Shown one piece after another: positions 1-6,959 of a stretch of DNA of 8,470 nt. The DNA is taken from positions 1-8,470 of the forward strand of contig JAKSDL010000598.1 in assembly GCA_022360105.1 (NCBI GenBank), read 5' to 3'. The position numbers and the translations under genes were made by a program. The DNA comes from Pseudomonadota bacterium. GTDB taxonomy: Bacteria > SAR324 > XYD2-FULL-50-16 > JAHJRI01. The notes under the pieces were generated by a model. It ran no database searches. It worked only from the letters and a program-made list of their open reading frames with translations, and was not told where the DNA came from. Position 1 is the stretch's first letter, and every line of letters starts with the position of its first letter.

Positions 1-149
1 AGTAGCTCTTCTTTGGCGTCATCGCCTTTTTTATACAAACTTTTGATAGCTTCCAGAAAAGCAGGACTAAATACTTTATTCGATTGTATCAATTTGATTA
101 CAACAAACTGGTAAACTTTAGGAAGAAGCGTTTTACCTAAATAATCCAT
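1..149 (-). CDS. Hypothetical protein, N-terminal fragment (runs off the window)
   Basis: An open frame on the minus strand starts with ATG at 149-147 and runs uninterrupted to the window edge, giving about 49 residues. It begins MDYLGKTLLPKVYQF and continues as amphipathic, helix-prone sequence rich in Lys, Leu and Glu. The same frame has a stop upstream at 191-189. No ATG, GTG or TTG lies between that stop and 149, so this ATG is the natural start. No good Shine-Dalgarno sequence precedes it (CCCACCAATCC before the ATG), which weakens the start call. I do not recognise the family. No signal peptide or membrane segment is visible in the part present. The gene is divergent from the universal stress protein gene across a 341-bp spacer. 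The composition looks like real protein, but the fragment is too short for a functional call. Confidence 0.55.
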   Translation of the reverse strand, partial: MDYLGKTLLPKVYQFVVIKLIQSNKVFSPAFLEAIKSLYKKGDDAKEEL

Positions 150-490
150 GGATTGGTGGGATGAAATCTTTAATGCAAAAGGTGAGTTTTAGGAATGCCG
201 TTGAATTAAAACCGATAGAGGCATTTTAAGTTCAGGCAGGTACTGGCTGAGTGTCTTGTGAATGGCTGAATCTGTCAATATAAAACTAATGTCATGTTTG
301 GTTCATATGTCCTGATCATGATTAACCGGAACAGCTTGGTTATGAATGCATGCATATTTTCGATATGGTGTTGTGTTATTTGATCAATCAAGGTAAACGT
401 AATAACAATCCGATTAACAATAGGGGGTGAGTGGAACAAATTCTATTCGTTAACGCATAAGATAGAACAATAATTTTAGGAGAAACTGCA
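150..490. other. Intergenic spacer upstream of the universal stress protein gene
   Basis: This 341-bp stretch lies between the divergent partial gene (start at 149) and the stress protein gene (start at 491). It is AT-rich and has stops in all frames, and I find no convincing gene in it. It contains a perfect 10-bp palindrome, ATGCATGCAT, at 346-355 and a small ATCATGAT palindrome at 315-322. The Shine-Dalgarno sequence AGGAGA at 478-483, seven bases before the ATG at 491, is clear. I could not identify a -35/-10 pair with good spacing, although the spacer must contain promoters for at least one of its flanking genes. Confidence 0.5.
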
Positions 491-886
491 ATGAAATATG
501 TAGTGGGATATGACGAATCAAACGTCGCCAAAGACGCTATGAAACTCACTTTTGACAGGGCAAAAAATCATAATGCGACTGTTGACGTCATCCGAACCGT
601 ACAGCAAAGTCATCAATTAAAATACGAAGAGATCAGACGACATGAACAGGCGTTGGAAAATGACGCCAAAGCTGCTTGCGGAGACAACGGGGTTGAGTAT
701 AAGACACATCTTTTAGTGACTCAGCAGACATCGGGGGAAGCGATAGTTGAATTTGCGAAAGATCACGGTGTAGACGAGATTATTATTGGTATTCGCAGAC
801 GTTCCAAAGTGGAAAAACTGGTCTTTGGCTCAACAGCTCAATATATAATCTTAAATGCTCCCTGCCCTGTTCTTTCAATTCGCTAA
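491..886 (+). CDS. Universal stress protein, UspA family, single domain
   Basis: This small cytoplasmic protein of 131 residues has the size of a single Usp domain (usually 130-150). It opens with the typical first strand, MKYVVGYDES, with the conserved Asp at position 8 that contacts the nucleotide in ATP-binding members. It ends with the typical last strand, APCPVLSIR. The ATP-binding loop normally reads G-2x-G-9x-G-S/T. Here it is G100-I-R-R103-9x-G113-S114-T115, so the second glycine is an arginine. Usp proteins help cells survive stress and starvation, often by binding ATP or AMP, but the exact role of this one cannot be read from sequence. The start is supported by AGGAGA at 478-483. 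The gene appears monocistronic: it is convergent with speD, whose stop is 35 bp away. No strong terminator hairpin is seen between the two. Confidence 0.93.
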   Translation: MKYVVGYDESNVAKDAMKLTFDRAKNHNATVDVIRTVQQSHQLKYEEIRRHEQALENDAKAACGDNGVEYKTHLLVTQQTSGEAIVEFAKDHGVDEIIIGIRRRSKVEKLVFGSTAQYIILNAPCPVLSIR

Positions 887-921
887 AAAATCAGGCAGTG
901 GTTCACCCTTTTTATTTTTGG

Positions 922-1365
922 TCAATCCATTGAAGCGAGGGGAAGTGTATTTAAGGATCTGTTTTGAATTCCTCTTTCCAACACAAACACTTTCTCCTCT
1001 TTGCTTTGAAACCCTTCCTTTAGTACCCTCACTGCATTGTCATGTTCTATATCTTCACTGCAGGTAAACAAGTCGATCGCGCAATAGCCGTATTCCGGCC
1101 AGGTATGGACTGCTAAATGTGATTCAGATATCACAACCACACCACTGACACCTTGAGGAGCAAAACGATGAAAACAATGATTGACGACTGTCGCTCTAGC
1201 TGCCTCAGCTGCAGCAATCATGACAGACTGAACCGCTTTTTCGTCGTTCAGGATCTCAAAATTACATTGATATAGCTCGATGATCCATTGAGTTCCCTGG
1301 ATTTGAGGTGTGTTGGCGGTTTTGTTTTTAGTGTGGTCGGCAGCCGGTGAGGGTTTTTCTTTCAA
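922..1365 (-). CDS. speD: S-adenosylmethionine decarboxylase proenzyme (short prokaryotic class)
   Basis: This pyruvoyl enzyme makes decarboxylated S-adenosylmethionine, the aminopropyl donor for spermidine synthesis, in the cytoplasm. The family core is plain: PQGVSGVVVISESHLAVHTW followed by PEYGYCAIDLFTC. Self-cleavage should occur between Glu81 and Ser82, with Ser82 becoming the pyruvoyl group. His87 and Cys102 sit at the spacing of the processing and catalytic residues of Thermotoga-type SpeD (Ser63, His68, Cys83 there). At 147 residues the protein is longer than the usual 120-130, because of about 23 polar residues before the first core strand and a short tail after the domain. The start is TTG at 1365-1363. 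The only upstream alternative is ATT at 1368, no ATG/GTG/TTG occurs before the core, and no clear Shine-Dalgarno is seen. The usual Gly-x-His near the N-terminus is Gly24-Thr-Gln26. The gene stands alone; no speE or other polyamine gene is adjacent. Confidence 0.94.
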   Translation of the reverse strand: MKEKPSPAADHTKNKTANTPQIQGTQWIIELYQCNFEILNDEKAVQSVMIAAAEAARATVVNHCFHRFAPQGVSGVVVISESHLAVHTWPEYGYCAIDLFTCSEDIEHDNAVRVLKEGFQSKEEKVFVLERGIQNRSLNTLPLASMD

Positions 1366-1395
1366 AATCGATTCAGCTTTATGTGTTTAAATGGC

Positions 1396-1418
1396 ATTGA
1401 ACAAAAATTCAGTTCAAT
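1396..1418. promoter_or_regulatory. Operator-like inverted repeat upstream of speD
   Basis: ATTGAAC at 1396-1402 and its exact reverse complement GTTCAAT at 1412-1418 are separated by nine AT-rich bases. The dyad lies about 30 bp upstream of the speD start codon and overlaps a possible minus-strand -10 (TATATT). Its symmetry and position suit a repressor site. No regulator can be named and it could be chance. Confidence 0.35.
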
Positions 1419-1456
1419 ATATGAGAAATGTGTTGCTTGTATTTAGATTAGGAGGC

Positions 1457-1490
1457 TCACACAGCTTGATCAAGTAAAAGAATTGTGTGA
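1457..1490. repeat. Nested inverted repeat in the divergent spacer
   Basis: TCACACA at 1457-1463 and TGTGTGA at 1484-1490 form a perfect 7-bp inverted repeat around 20 bases. Within those 20 bases is a second perfect palindrome, CTTGATCAAG, at 1465-1474. The element starts just after an AGGAGG at 1450-1455. It may be a protein-binding site or part of a leader RNA fold. It is not a terminator, since no T-run follows. Confidence 0.35.
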
Positions 1491-1618
1491 TTGGCAGCGT
1501 TACTCAAGGTCGATGCCGGTTTTCCTGAAAGATAATCCAGGTTACCGGGGTTTAATTTTTAGTCACAGTGTGTTGTGTGCATAAGTTCCGAATTAACAGG
1601 CCTGTGTGGCATTTTCGT

Positions 1619-1647
1619 TTGACTTTGACAAAGGTTCTTTTTAGTAT
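1619..1647 (+). promoter_or_regulatory. Sigma70-like promoter of the transporter operon
   Basis: TTGACT at 1619-1624 and TAGTAT at 1642-1647 are separated by exactly 17 bp, matching the consensus at five and four of six positions. Transcription would start near 1654, leaving a leader of about 60 nt before the ATG at 1714. An overlapping TTGACA at 1625-1630 lacks a -10 at proper spacing. The prediction rests on sequence alone. Confidence 0.55.
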
Positions 1648-1713
1648 CTTAGCAGATGGAAAAGATATTTATTTGATATACAAAACAAATTAACCCTAAC
1701 AGGGAGAAAAGAG

Positions 1714-3273
1714 ATGCTTCGCTTAATTTGGAGAAAGCCCATTCACTTCTTGCTTTGTTTTAGCATTATCGCCAGCTTAAGTGTCTTTACCTCGCCTGTT
1801 GTTGCCAAGGAATCCGTTCTTACTGTTGGTGTTGAAAATGCACCAAAGACTATGGACCCAAGATTTGCCTATGATGCTACCGGGATGCAAATTTCGCATA
1901 ACCTCTTGTTTTCAACCCTGGTTACTTTGAGTGCTGATTTGAGAATCATTCCCAGGTTAGCTGAGCGTTGGGAGAATCCTGACGACAAAACGTATGTTTT
2001 CTATTTAAGAAAAGGTGTACGTTTTCATGACGGTAAACCGTTAACTGCTGAAGATGTGAAATTCACTTTTGACCATCTCAAAAACAAAGAAACAAAATCC
2101 CTGTTTGCTGGTACATACAATAAAAGTATTGATTCGATCAAAGTTATCAATCCACATAAGGTAGAATTCAAGTTAAAACAAGTCGTCGCCTCTTTTACTA
2201 CCTCGATTATCATGCCAATTATTCCCAAGCACGTTGTGACCGCAGGTGATGATTTCCCCAAAAAGCTCATTGGAAGCGGACCGTTCAAGTTTGTGTCACA
2301 ATCTCCCAATCAAATAGTGCTTGAGAAAAATACTGATTATTACAAAGGATCTCCGAAAGTAGACAAAGTCGTTTATAAAATCATTAAAGACGACAATACT
2401 CGATTCCTGAAGATGAGAAAAGGAGAACTGGACCTGGTCATTAATTCAATGCCTTTGAAAAAGATCAATGACTTTAGGAAAAAGCCTCTCAACAATATGT
2501 ATCGTGTTATCGAAAACCCTGGTTTGAGTTATCAATATTTAAGCTTTAATGTGAGTGCTCCCGAAGTACAAGATGTTAGGATCAGACAGGCAATAGCTCA
2601 TGGAATTGATGTCAAGGAGATTGTCAAATACAGATTACAAGGACATGCCAAACAATCCTTTGGAGTCCTATCAGCTCAAAACTGGTATACGGAGGAAGAT
2701 GTACCAAAATTTACCTATGATCCGGAAACAGCCAAAAAAATATTGGAAGAAGCGGGATTTAAAGACCCGGATGGAGACGGTCCTCAACCACGAATAACAC
2801 TGGAAATGAAAACCAGTACCAACAAAGAAACAATTGGAATTGCCCGTATAATGAAATCACAATTGGCTAAAATTGGAATCAAACTGGATGTAAAATCCTA
2901 CGAATGGGGAACCTTTTTTGGTGATATTAAAAACGGTAACTTTCAGATGACGAGCTTACGTTGGGTGGGAATTACGGAGCCCGATTTTTACTACGACCTT
3001 TTTCATTCAAGCATGATGCCCCCTAACGGCCGGAATCGAGGACGATACAATAACCCGGAGATTGATAAGTTGGCTGAACAAGGTCGGTTAGAGCTGAATC
3101 CAAAAAAACGAAAAGAAATTTATTCCAAAATTCAAAAAATCATAGCCAAGGACCTTCCATATTTCAGCCTGTGGCACAGAAACAACATTTCTCTGGTTCA
3201 CAAGAGAGTTTCCGGCTATTCCCAAGATCCCATGGGTGGTTATTTATCTTTCTATAAGATTTCCGTGAAATAG
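1714..3273 (+). CDS. ABC transporter substrate-binding protein, family 5 (peptide/nickel/opine type)
   Basis: This 519-residue exported receptor captures substrate and delivers it to the membrane permeases encoded next. It has a classic Sec signal peptide: Arg3, Arg7 and Lys8, a hydrophobic stretch at about 11-26, and a likely cut after Val-Val-Ala31. There is no lipobox cysteine after the core, so it should be a free periplasmic protein. Residues 81-120 match the SBP_bac_5 signature: an Ala-Glu-Arg-Trp segment, then the pattern F-x-L-R-x-G-V-x-F-H-D-G-x-P, then T-A-E-D-V. A later block at about 290-310 (DVRIRQAIAHGID) is also typical. Length and layout suit DppA/OppA-type receptors. The ligand cannot be read from sequence; peptides are the default guess, but nickel-chelate, opine or sugar ligands occur in this family. 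The start is supported by AGGGAG at 1701-1706. It is the first gene of the operon, 16 bp before the first permease. Confidence 0.93.
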   Translation: MLRLIWRKPIHFLLCFSIIASLSVFTSPVVAKESVLTVGVENAPKTMDPRFAYDATGMQISHNLLFSTLVTLSADLRIIPRLAERWENPDDKTYVFYLRKGVRFHDGKPLTAEDVKFTFDHLKNKETKSLFAGTYNKSIDSIKVINPHKVEFKLKQVVASFTTSIIMPIIPKHVVTAGDDFPKKLIGSGPFKFVSQSPNQIVLEKNTDYYKGSPKVDKVVYKIIKDDNTRFLKMRKGELDLVINSMPLKKINDFRKKPLNNMYRVIENPGLSYQYLSFNVSAPEVQDVRIRQAIAHGIDVKEIVKYRLQGHAKQSFGVLSAQNWYTEEDVPKFTYDPETAKKILEEAGFKDPDGDGPQPRITLEMKTSTNKETIGIARIMKSQLAKIGIKLDVKSYEWGTFFGDIKNGNFQMTSLRWVGITEPDFYYDLFHSSMMPPNGRNRGRYNNPEIDKLAEQGRLELNPKKRKEIYSKIQKIIAKDLPYFSLWHRNNISLVHKRVSGYSQDPMGGYLSFYKISVK

Positions 3274-3289
3274 AAGTCACAATCGGTTT

Positions 3290-4210
3290 ATGTTATCTTA
3301 CATAATCAGACGTCTCCTCCTGCTGGTATTTGTTTTATTCGGCGTGGTGACGCTTGTTTTTTTTCTGATCCATATGATACCGGGTGATCCTGTTGATATC
3401 ATGCTGGGCGACTATGCGCTGCCTGGAGATAAGCAGGAATTAAGACATAATCTTGGACTGGATCGGCCCCTGCATATTCAATACAAAGAATATGTCACCG
3501 GTGTTGTGACGGGTGACTTAGGCATATCCATTCATAGCAAGCGAAAAGTCCTGGATGAAATCCTGGAGCGCATGCCTGCCAGTTTTGAATTGATGGTGGG
3601 CGCTATGGCTATTGCCTTGCTGATTGCTTTCCCCCTTGGAGTTTTATCAGCCCTTAAACCTTATGGATTCCTGGATGGTGCCTCCATGCTTGCCTCATTT
3701 ATTGGTGTTGCCATGCCTAATTTCTGGTTAGGGCCATTGCTGATCATCCTCTTTTCCATTCAGCTGGATTGGCTACCCGTAAATGAACGTGGTGGACTGG
3801 AACATCTGATCCTGCCTTCTATAACCCTGGGCACTGCCATGGCGGCCATGCTTTCCAGGATGATTCGTTCGTCATTACTGGAAGTGCTTGGTGAGGATTA
3901 CATTCAAAATGCAAGGGCCAAGGGATTGAAAGAAAGACAGGTGATATTAAAACATGCTCTGAGAAATGCATTGATTCCGGTCATTACCATTATTGGTCTG
4001 CAAATTGGAGTGTTGCTTTCCGGTGCCATCATTACTGAAGCAATTTTCGACTGGCCAGGCATGGGCAGTTTGTTGCTGGATGGAATATACAACAGAAACT
4101 ATACGGTTGTGCAAGGTTGCATTCTCGTCATTGCCAGCATCTACGTCATCGTCAATTTGATAACTGATATCACCTACGCCTGGGTGGACCCTCGAGTTCG
4201 ACTTTCATAA
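3290..4210 (+). CDS. ABC transporter permease, DppB/OppB type
   Basis: This is one half of the inner-membrane channel of the importer, 306 residues, the normal length for DppB. It begins with MLSYIIRRLLLLVFVLFGVV, the characteristic first membrane helix with Arg-Arg near the N-terminus. The periplasmic segment contains the family blocks HMIPGDPVD (28-36) and GDLGIS (75-80). Several further hydrophobic segments follow, consistent with the usual six helices. The ATPase-docking EAA loop is at about 202-231 (EDYIQNARAKGL, then RNALIPV). The later WPGMG block (255-259) is also typical. The start codon has no strong Shine-Dalgarno; translation may depend on coupling to the binding-protein gene 16 bp upstream. 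It pairs with the permease that starts one base after its stop. Confidence 0.94.
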   Translation: MLSYIIRRLLLLVFVLFGVVTLVFFLIHMIPGDPVDIMLGDYALPGDKQELRHNLGLDRPLHIQYKEYVTGVVTGDLGISIHSKRKVLDEILERMPASFELMVGAMAIALLIAFPLGVLSALKPYGFLDGASMLASFIGVAMPNFWLGPLLIILFSIQLDWLPVNERGGLEHLILPSITLGTAMAAMLSRMIRSSLLEVLGEDYIQNARAKGLKERQVILKHALRNALIPVITIIGLQIGVLLSGAIITEAIFDWPGMGSLLLDGIYNRNYTVVQGCILVIASIYVIVNLITDITYAWVDPRVRLS

Positions 4211-4211
4211 T

Positions 4212-5024
4212 ATGTTTAGAAACAAGTGGACTTACGTAGGTATTTTTATCATCACTCTATTTGTGTCCTGCGCCATTACAGCTCCATGGATCGCACCGGA
4301 AGATCCTTATAAAATCGAACTAATGCTAGAGCTGGTGCCTCCGAACTCCGATTTTATCATGGGAAGAGACATGAACGGTGCCGACATATTCAGTCGGCTA
4401 ATCTATGGTGCTCGCATCTCGCTGGTTGTGGGAGTTGTTGTAGTGTCGGTTTCCGGGGTTGTTGGTATCTTTTTGGGCTTGATTTCAGGCTATTACGGAG
4501 GCTGGATCGATCTGTTATTAATGAGACTGGTCGATATTCTGCTGGCTTTTCCGGGATTGCTCCTGGCTATTGCTTTGGTCGCTGTGCTGGGACCCTCTAT
4601 AACGAATGTGATTATTGCTTTAACTGCGCTGGGATGGGTACCGTTTGCCAGATTGGTCAGGGGGCAGGTCATAGCTGTCAAAGAGCGTAATTTTATACTT
4701 GCAGCTCGTACCTCCGGGCAATCTGACCTGAGGGTGATGTTCTTTCATATTCTACCTAACATTATTTCTGTGGTCATTGTTCAGGCAACGTTCAATTTGG
4801 CAGGTGTTATCATTTCCGAGTCTTCACTAAGCTTTTTAGGTCTTGGAGCCCCGCCTGGCACCCCTAGTTGGGGAGCCATGCTTAGCGAAGGGAAACAAGT
4901 GATACTCGACGCACCCCATGTTTCAATTTTTCCTGGTTTGGCCATTATGTTGGTTGTTCTGGCATTTAACTTTGTCGGTGATGGTCTTCGAGATAAATTC
5001 GATCCAAAAACGGAGACCAGATGA
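4212..5024 (+). CDS. ABC transporter permease, DppC/OppC type
   Basis: This is the second channel subunit, 270 residues, slightly short of the usual 280-300 because its N-terminal cytoplasmic tail is nearly absent. The first membrane helix is at about 8-27. The block after it reads MGRDMNGADIFSRLIYGARI (50-69), where most DppC proteins have Gly-Thr-Asp-x-x-Gly-Arg-Asp; the spacing is kept but residues are exchanged. The EAA loop is at about 159-187 (RNFILAARTSGQ, then HILPN). The C-terminal blocks GLGAPPGTPSWGAML and GDGLRDKFDP are typical. It starts one base after the stop of the preceding permease and its own end overlaps the next start (ATGA), so translation is almost certainly coupled. 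Confidence 0.94.
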   Translation: MFRNKWTYVGIFIITLFVSCAITAPWIAPEDPYKIELMLELVPPNSDFIMGRDMNGADIFSRLIYGARISLVVGVVVVSVSGVVGIFLGLISGYYGGWIDLLLMRLVDILLAFPGLLLAIALVAVLGPSITNVIIALTALGWVPFARLVRGQVIAVKERNFILAARTSGQSDLRVMFFHILPNIISVVIVQATFNLAGVIISESSLSFLGLGAPPGTPSWGAMLSEGKQVILDAPHVSIFPGLAIMLVVLAFNFVGDGLRDKFDPKTETR

Positions 5025-5818
5025 CAAAGAATAGCAGAGAATACCCATTGCTTCGGGTCAACAATTTGACTGTTACCTTCAAATCGTCGGGGGAACAAAA
5101 AATTATCCTCGACGATGTTTCGTTTGAGTTAAAGAGAAACTCAACCCTTGGAATTGTTGGTGAATCGGGAAGTGGGAAAACCATTACAGCCCTGTCAATT
5201 TTGAATCTGATCCCAACACCTCCTTTGGAATCGATAAAAGGTCAAATCTTCTTTGAAAATAGAGATCTATTGGAGTGTAATCGAGCTGAATGGCGGGGTA
5301 TACGCGGAAAAAGAATTGCCTACATATTCCAGGAGCCAATGACTGCGTTAAATCCAGTTTTAACCATCGGTGATCAGATAACGGAAATGGTGCGGGCTCA
5401 TGAATCTATCAGCAAAAAAGACGCAATCCAAAAAGCGGTGACTCTACTGGAAGAGGTAGGCATACCCAGCCCTATGCAAAGGTTGAAGAATTATCCTCAT
5501 GAGCTGAGTGGAGGCATGAGACAACGGGCTATGATTGCCATGGCGCTTTCCTGTGGCCCGGACATCCTGATTGCAGATGAACCAACGACTGCCTTGGATG
5601 TTACCATTCAAGCCCAGGTGCTGGAGCTGTTTAAGAGTCTGATACAATCAAGAGGCATGTCTATTTTGTTTGTTACTCATGATCTTTCCGTAATGGCGGA
5701 AATCGCAGATCACATAATTGTACTGAAGAATGGAAAAGTTGTAGAATACGCTGCCATTCAAGAGATTTTTAAAACTCCCCAACATCCTTACACTCGGGAA
5801 TTACTTGCCTTAATCTAA
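5021..5818 (+). CDS. ABC transporter ATP-binding protein, DppD/NikD type, short form
   Basis: This is the first ATPase subunit; it hydrolyses ATP on the cytoplasmic face to drive uptake. All motifs are intact: Walker A GESGSGKT (47-54), Q-loop Gln104, signature LSGGM (162-166), Walker B DILIADEP (181-188) with catalytic Glu187, and H-loop His220. At 265 residues it is much shorter than DppD/OppD proteins (about 320-335). It ends right after the HPYTRELL block (255-262), so the C-terminal oligo_HPY/cysteine region is missing. Nickel-type NikD proteins are similarly short. The next gene begins immediately after the stop, so no detached C-terminal part remains; the short form looks natural rather than recently frameshifted. 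The start overlaps the previous stop as ATGA. Confidence 0.93.
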   Translation: MTKNSREYPLLRVNNLTVTFKSSGEQKIILDDVSFELKRNSTLGIVGESGSGKTITALSILNLIPTPPLESIKGQIFFENRDLLECNRAEWRGIRGKRIAYIFQEPMTALNPVLTIGDQITEMVRAHESISKKDAIQKAVTLLEEVGIPSPMQRLKNYPHELSGGMRQRAMIAMALSCGPDILIADEPTTALDVTIQAQVLELFKSLIQSRGMSILFVTHDLSVMAEIADHIIVLKNGKVVEYAAIQEIFKTPQHPYTRELLALI

Positions 5819-6844
5819 TTGCAGATACTTAAGAACATTTACTTAATCCAAGATCACCATCCCACCATGCAGAAGTATCTTGTTGAACTTAAAGGAATTA
5901 AAAAACATTACCCAATTTTAGGTGGCGTTCTGAAACGCCAGCAAGGGACTGTAAACGTTTTGAACGGAATCGATCTCGCTCTGGAACAGGGGGAGATTAC
6001 CGGTTTGGTGGGGGAAAGCGGTTGTGGAAAATCCACCTTGGCAAAACTGCTGATGAAACTTGAAGATCCCACTGCTGGTGAGATCTTGTTCGAAAATGAA
6101 GCCGTGCAAACTTTTTCCCGGCGAAAAAAAGTGGATTATTACAGGCAGGTACAAATGATTTTTCAAGACCCATTCTCTTCTTTAAATCCGAAGATGAAGA
6201 TCAGAAATATCATTGGAGAAATGGTTACAATCCGGGGAGCAAGTAAACAAAAAGCACTTCAGGAAACAATAAAGATGCTTAAAAAAGTGGGTCTCGATGA
6301 AAGTGCTTTGGAAAGATTTCCTCATGAATTTAGCGGAGGTCAACGGCAACGCATTGCTATAGCCCGGGCTTTGATTGTCAAACCAAAACTATTGGTTGCA
6401 GATGAACCGGTATCTGCCCTTGATTTGTCCCTGCAGGCCAAGACATTATCCCTTTTGCGTGATCTTAAAAATGAATTGAATTTGACTATCCTGCTGATTT
6501 CACATGATCTAAGAAAGGTTTCCGGTTTCTGCAAAAATGTGGCGGTTATGTATTTGGGAAGGATCATGGAGACTATTCCGGGAAAACTATTGTTGGAAAA
6601 CTCAAGGCATCCCTATTCAGCAGCGTTGATCGATAGCATACCGGTTACCAATCCGGCGAACAGAACAGAACGTGAATCTTTAATAACAGGTGAAGTACCA
6701 AGCCCAATCGATCTCCCTTCAGGATGTGCTTTCCATAAGCGTTGCCCAAAAAGGCTACCGCATTGTCATGAACAGGTACCGGAGCTTAAACCTACTAAAA
6801 ACCAATACCATAAATTAGCCTGTTTTTTGATGGATCAGGAATGA
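5819..6844 (+). CDS. ABC transporter ATP-binding protein, DppF/OppF type
   Basis: This is the second ATPase subunit and presumed partner of the short ATPase before it. Numbered from the TTG start: Walker A GESGCGKS (65-72), Q-loop Gln116, signature FSGGQ (171-175), Walker B LLVADEP (191-197) and H-loop His229, all intact. After the HPYSAAL block comes a full C-terminal region with Cys303, Cys309, Cys316 and Cys335. This spacing resembles the cysteine-rich region that binds a [4Fe-4S] cluster in the mycobacterial Opp ATPase; a cluster here is inference. The start is uncertain. TTG at 5819 follows the previous stop directly, while ATG at 5867 gives 325 residues beginning MQKYLVELKGIKKHYP, which fits the usual family N-terminus better. 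Neither has a clear Shine-Dalgarno sequence. It is the last intact gene of the operon. Confidence 0.92.
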   Translation: MQILKNIYLIQDHHPTMQKYLVELKGIKKHYPILGGVLKRQQGTVNVLNGIDLALEQGEITGLVGESGCGKSTLAKLLMKLEDPTAGEILFENEAVQTFSRRKKVDYYRQVQMIFQDPFSSLNPKMKIRNIIGEMVTIRGASKQKALQETIKMLKKVGLDESALERFPHEFSGGQRQRIAIARALIVKPKLLVADEPVSALDLSLQAKTLSLLRDLKNELNLTILLISHDLRKVSGFCKNVAVMYLGRIMETIPGKLLLENSRHPYSAALIDSIPVTNPANRTERESLITGEVPSPIDLPSGCAFHKRCPKRLPHCHEQVPELKPTKNQYHKLACFLMDQE

Positions 6845-6866
6845 TTTGTAAAACCGGGATGGTACC

Positions 6867-6959
6867 ATGAAAAACGACAGGGTAAAGCTGGTGCTCAAGA
6901 ATGCAATCGCACTTGTGACCTTGAACCGACCGGATAAAAAGAAACCTTTCTATTTTTGA
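6867..6959 (+). pseudogene. N-terminal remnant of an enoyl-CoA hydratase/isomerase gene
   Basis: A 30-codon frame starts with ATG at 6867, 22 bp after the last transporter gene, behind a modest GGGATGG ribosome-site-like stretch. Its product contains VKLVLKNAIALVTLNRPDKK, which has the unmistakable opening pattern of crotonase-family enzymes (…I-A-x-V-T-L-N-R-P-D-K-x-N-A-L…). After Lys-Lys the expected Asn-Ala-Leu is replaced by Lys-Pro-Phe-Tyr-Phe and a TGA stop. None of the catalytic part (oxyanion-hole glycines, catalytic acids) is present here or visible elsewhere in the window. The end overlaps the convergent minus-strand gene by 10 bp. It most likely marks a deletion or insertion breakpoint near 6936-6945; a short peptide might still be translated. 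Confidence 0.7.

Larger units (their letters stand above)
1366..1713. other. Divergent regulatory spacer between speD and the transporter operon
   Basis: This 348-bp stretch has no convincing gene. It carries two inverted repeats (1396-1418 and 1457-1490) and a sigma70-like promoter for the transporter operon (1619-1647). The operon's Shine-Dalgarno AGGGAG at 1701-1706 lies at its downstream end. A strong free-standing ribosome-site-like sequence, AGGAGG at 1450-1455, is followed by no long open frame. A possible -10 for speD on the minus strand is TATATT (plus positions 1416-1421), without a good -35. Confidence 0.55.

Noticed and set aside
318..383. 21-codon frame starting ATG at 318
   Set aside because: No ribosome site, and its composition (Cys/Trp/Ile-rich) is what random AT-rich DNA gives.
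855..1067. 70-residue open frame on the plus strand overlapping the end of the stress protein gene
   Set aside because: It lies antisense to speD, has no ribosome site and low-information Leu/Phe/Pro/Cys-rich sequence; it is a shadow of speD.
1513..1584. 23-codon frame starting ATG at 1513 within a longer open stretch (1447-1584)
   Set aside because: Only AAGG stands before the ATG, at a poor distance, and the strong AGGAGG at 1450-1455 is not followed by an in-frame usual start. No recognisable family. It could still be a leader peptide.
6936..6957. A-rich/T-rich pairing AAAAAGAAA with TTTCTATTTTT as a bidirectional terminator
   Set aside because: The pairing is A-T only and needs a bulge; too weak to call as a terminator.
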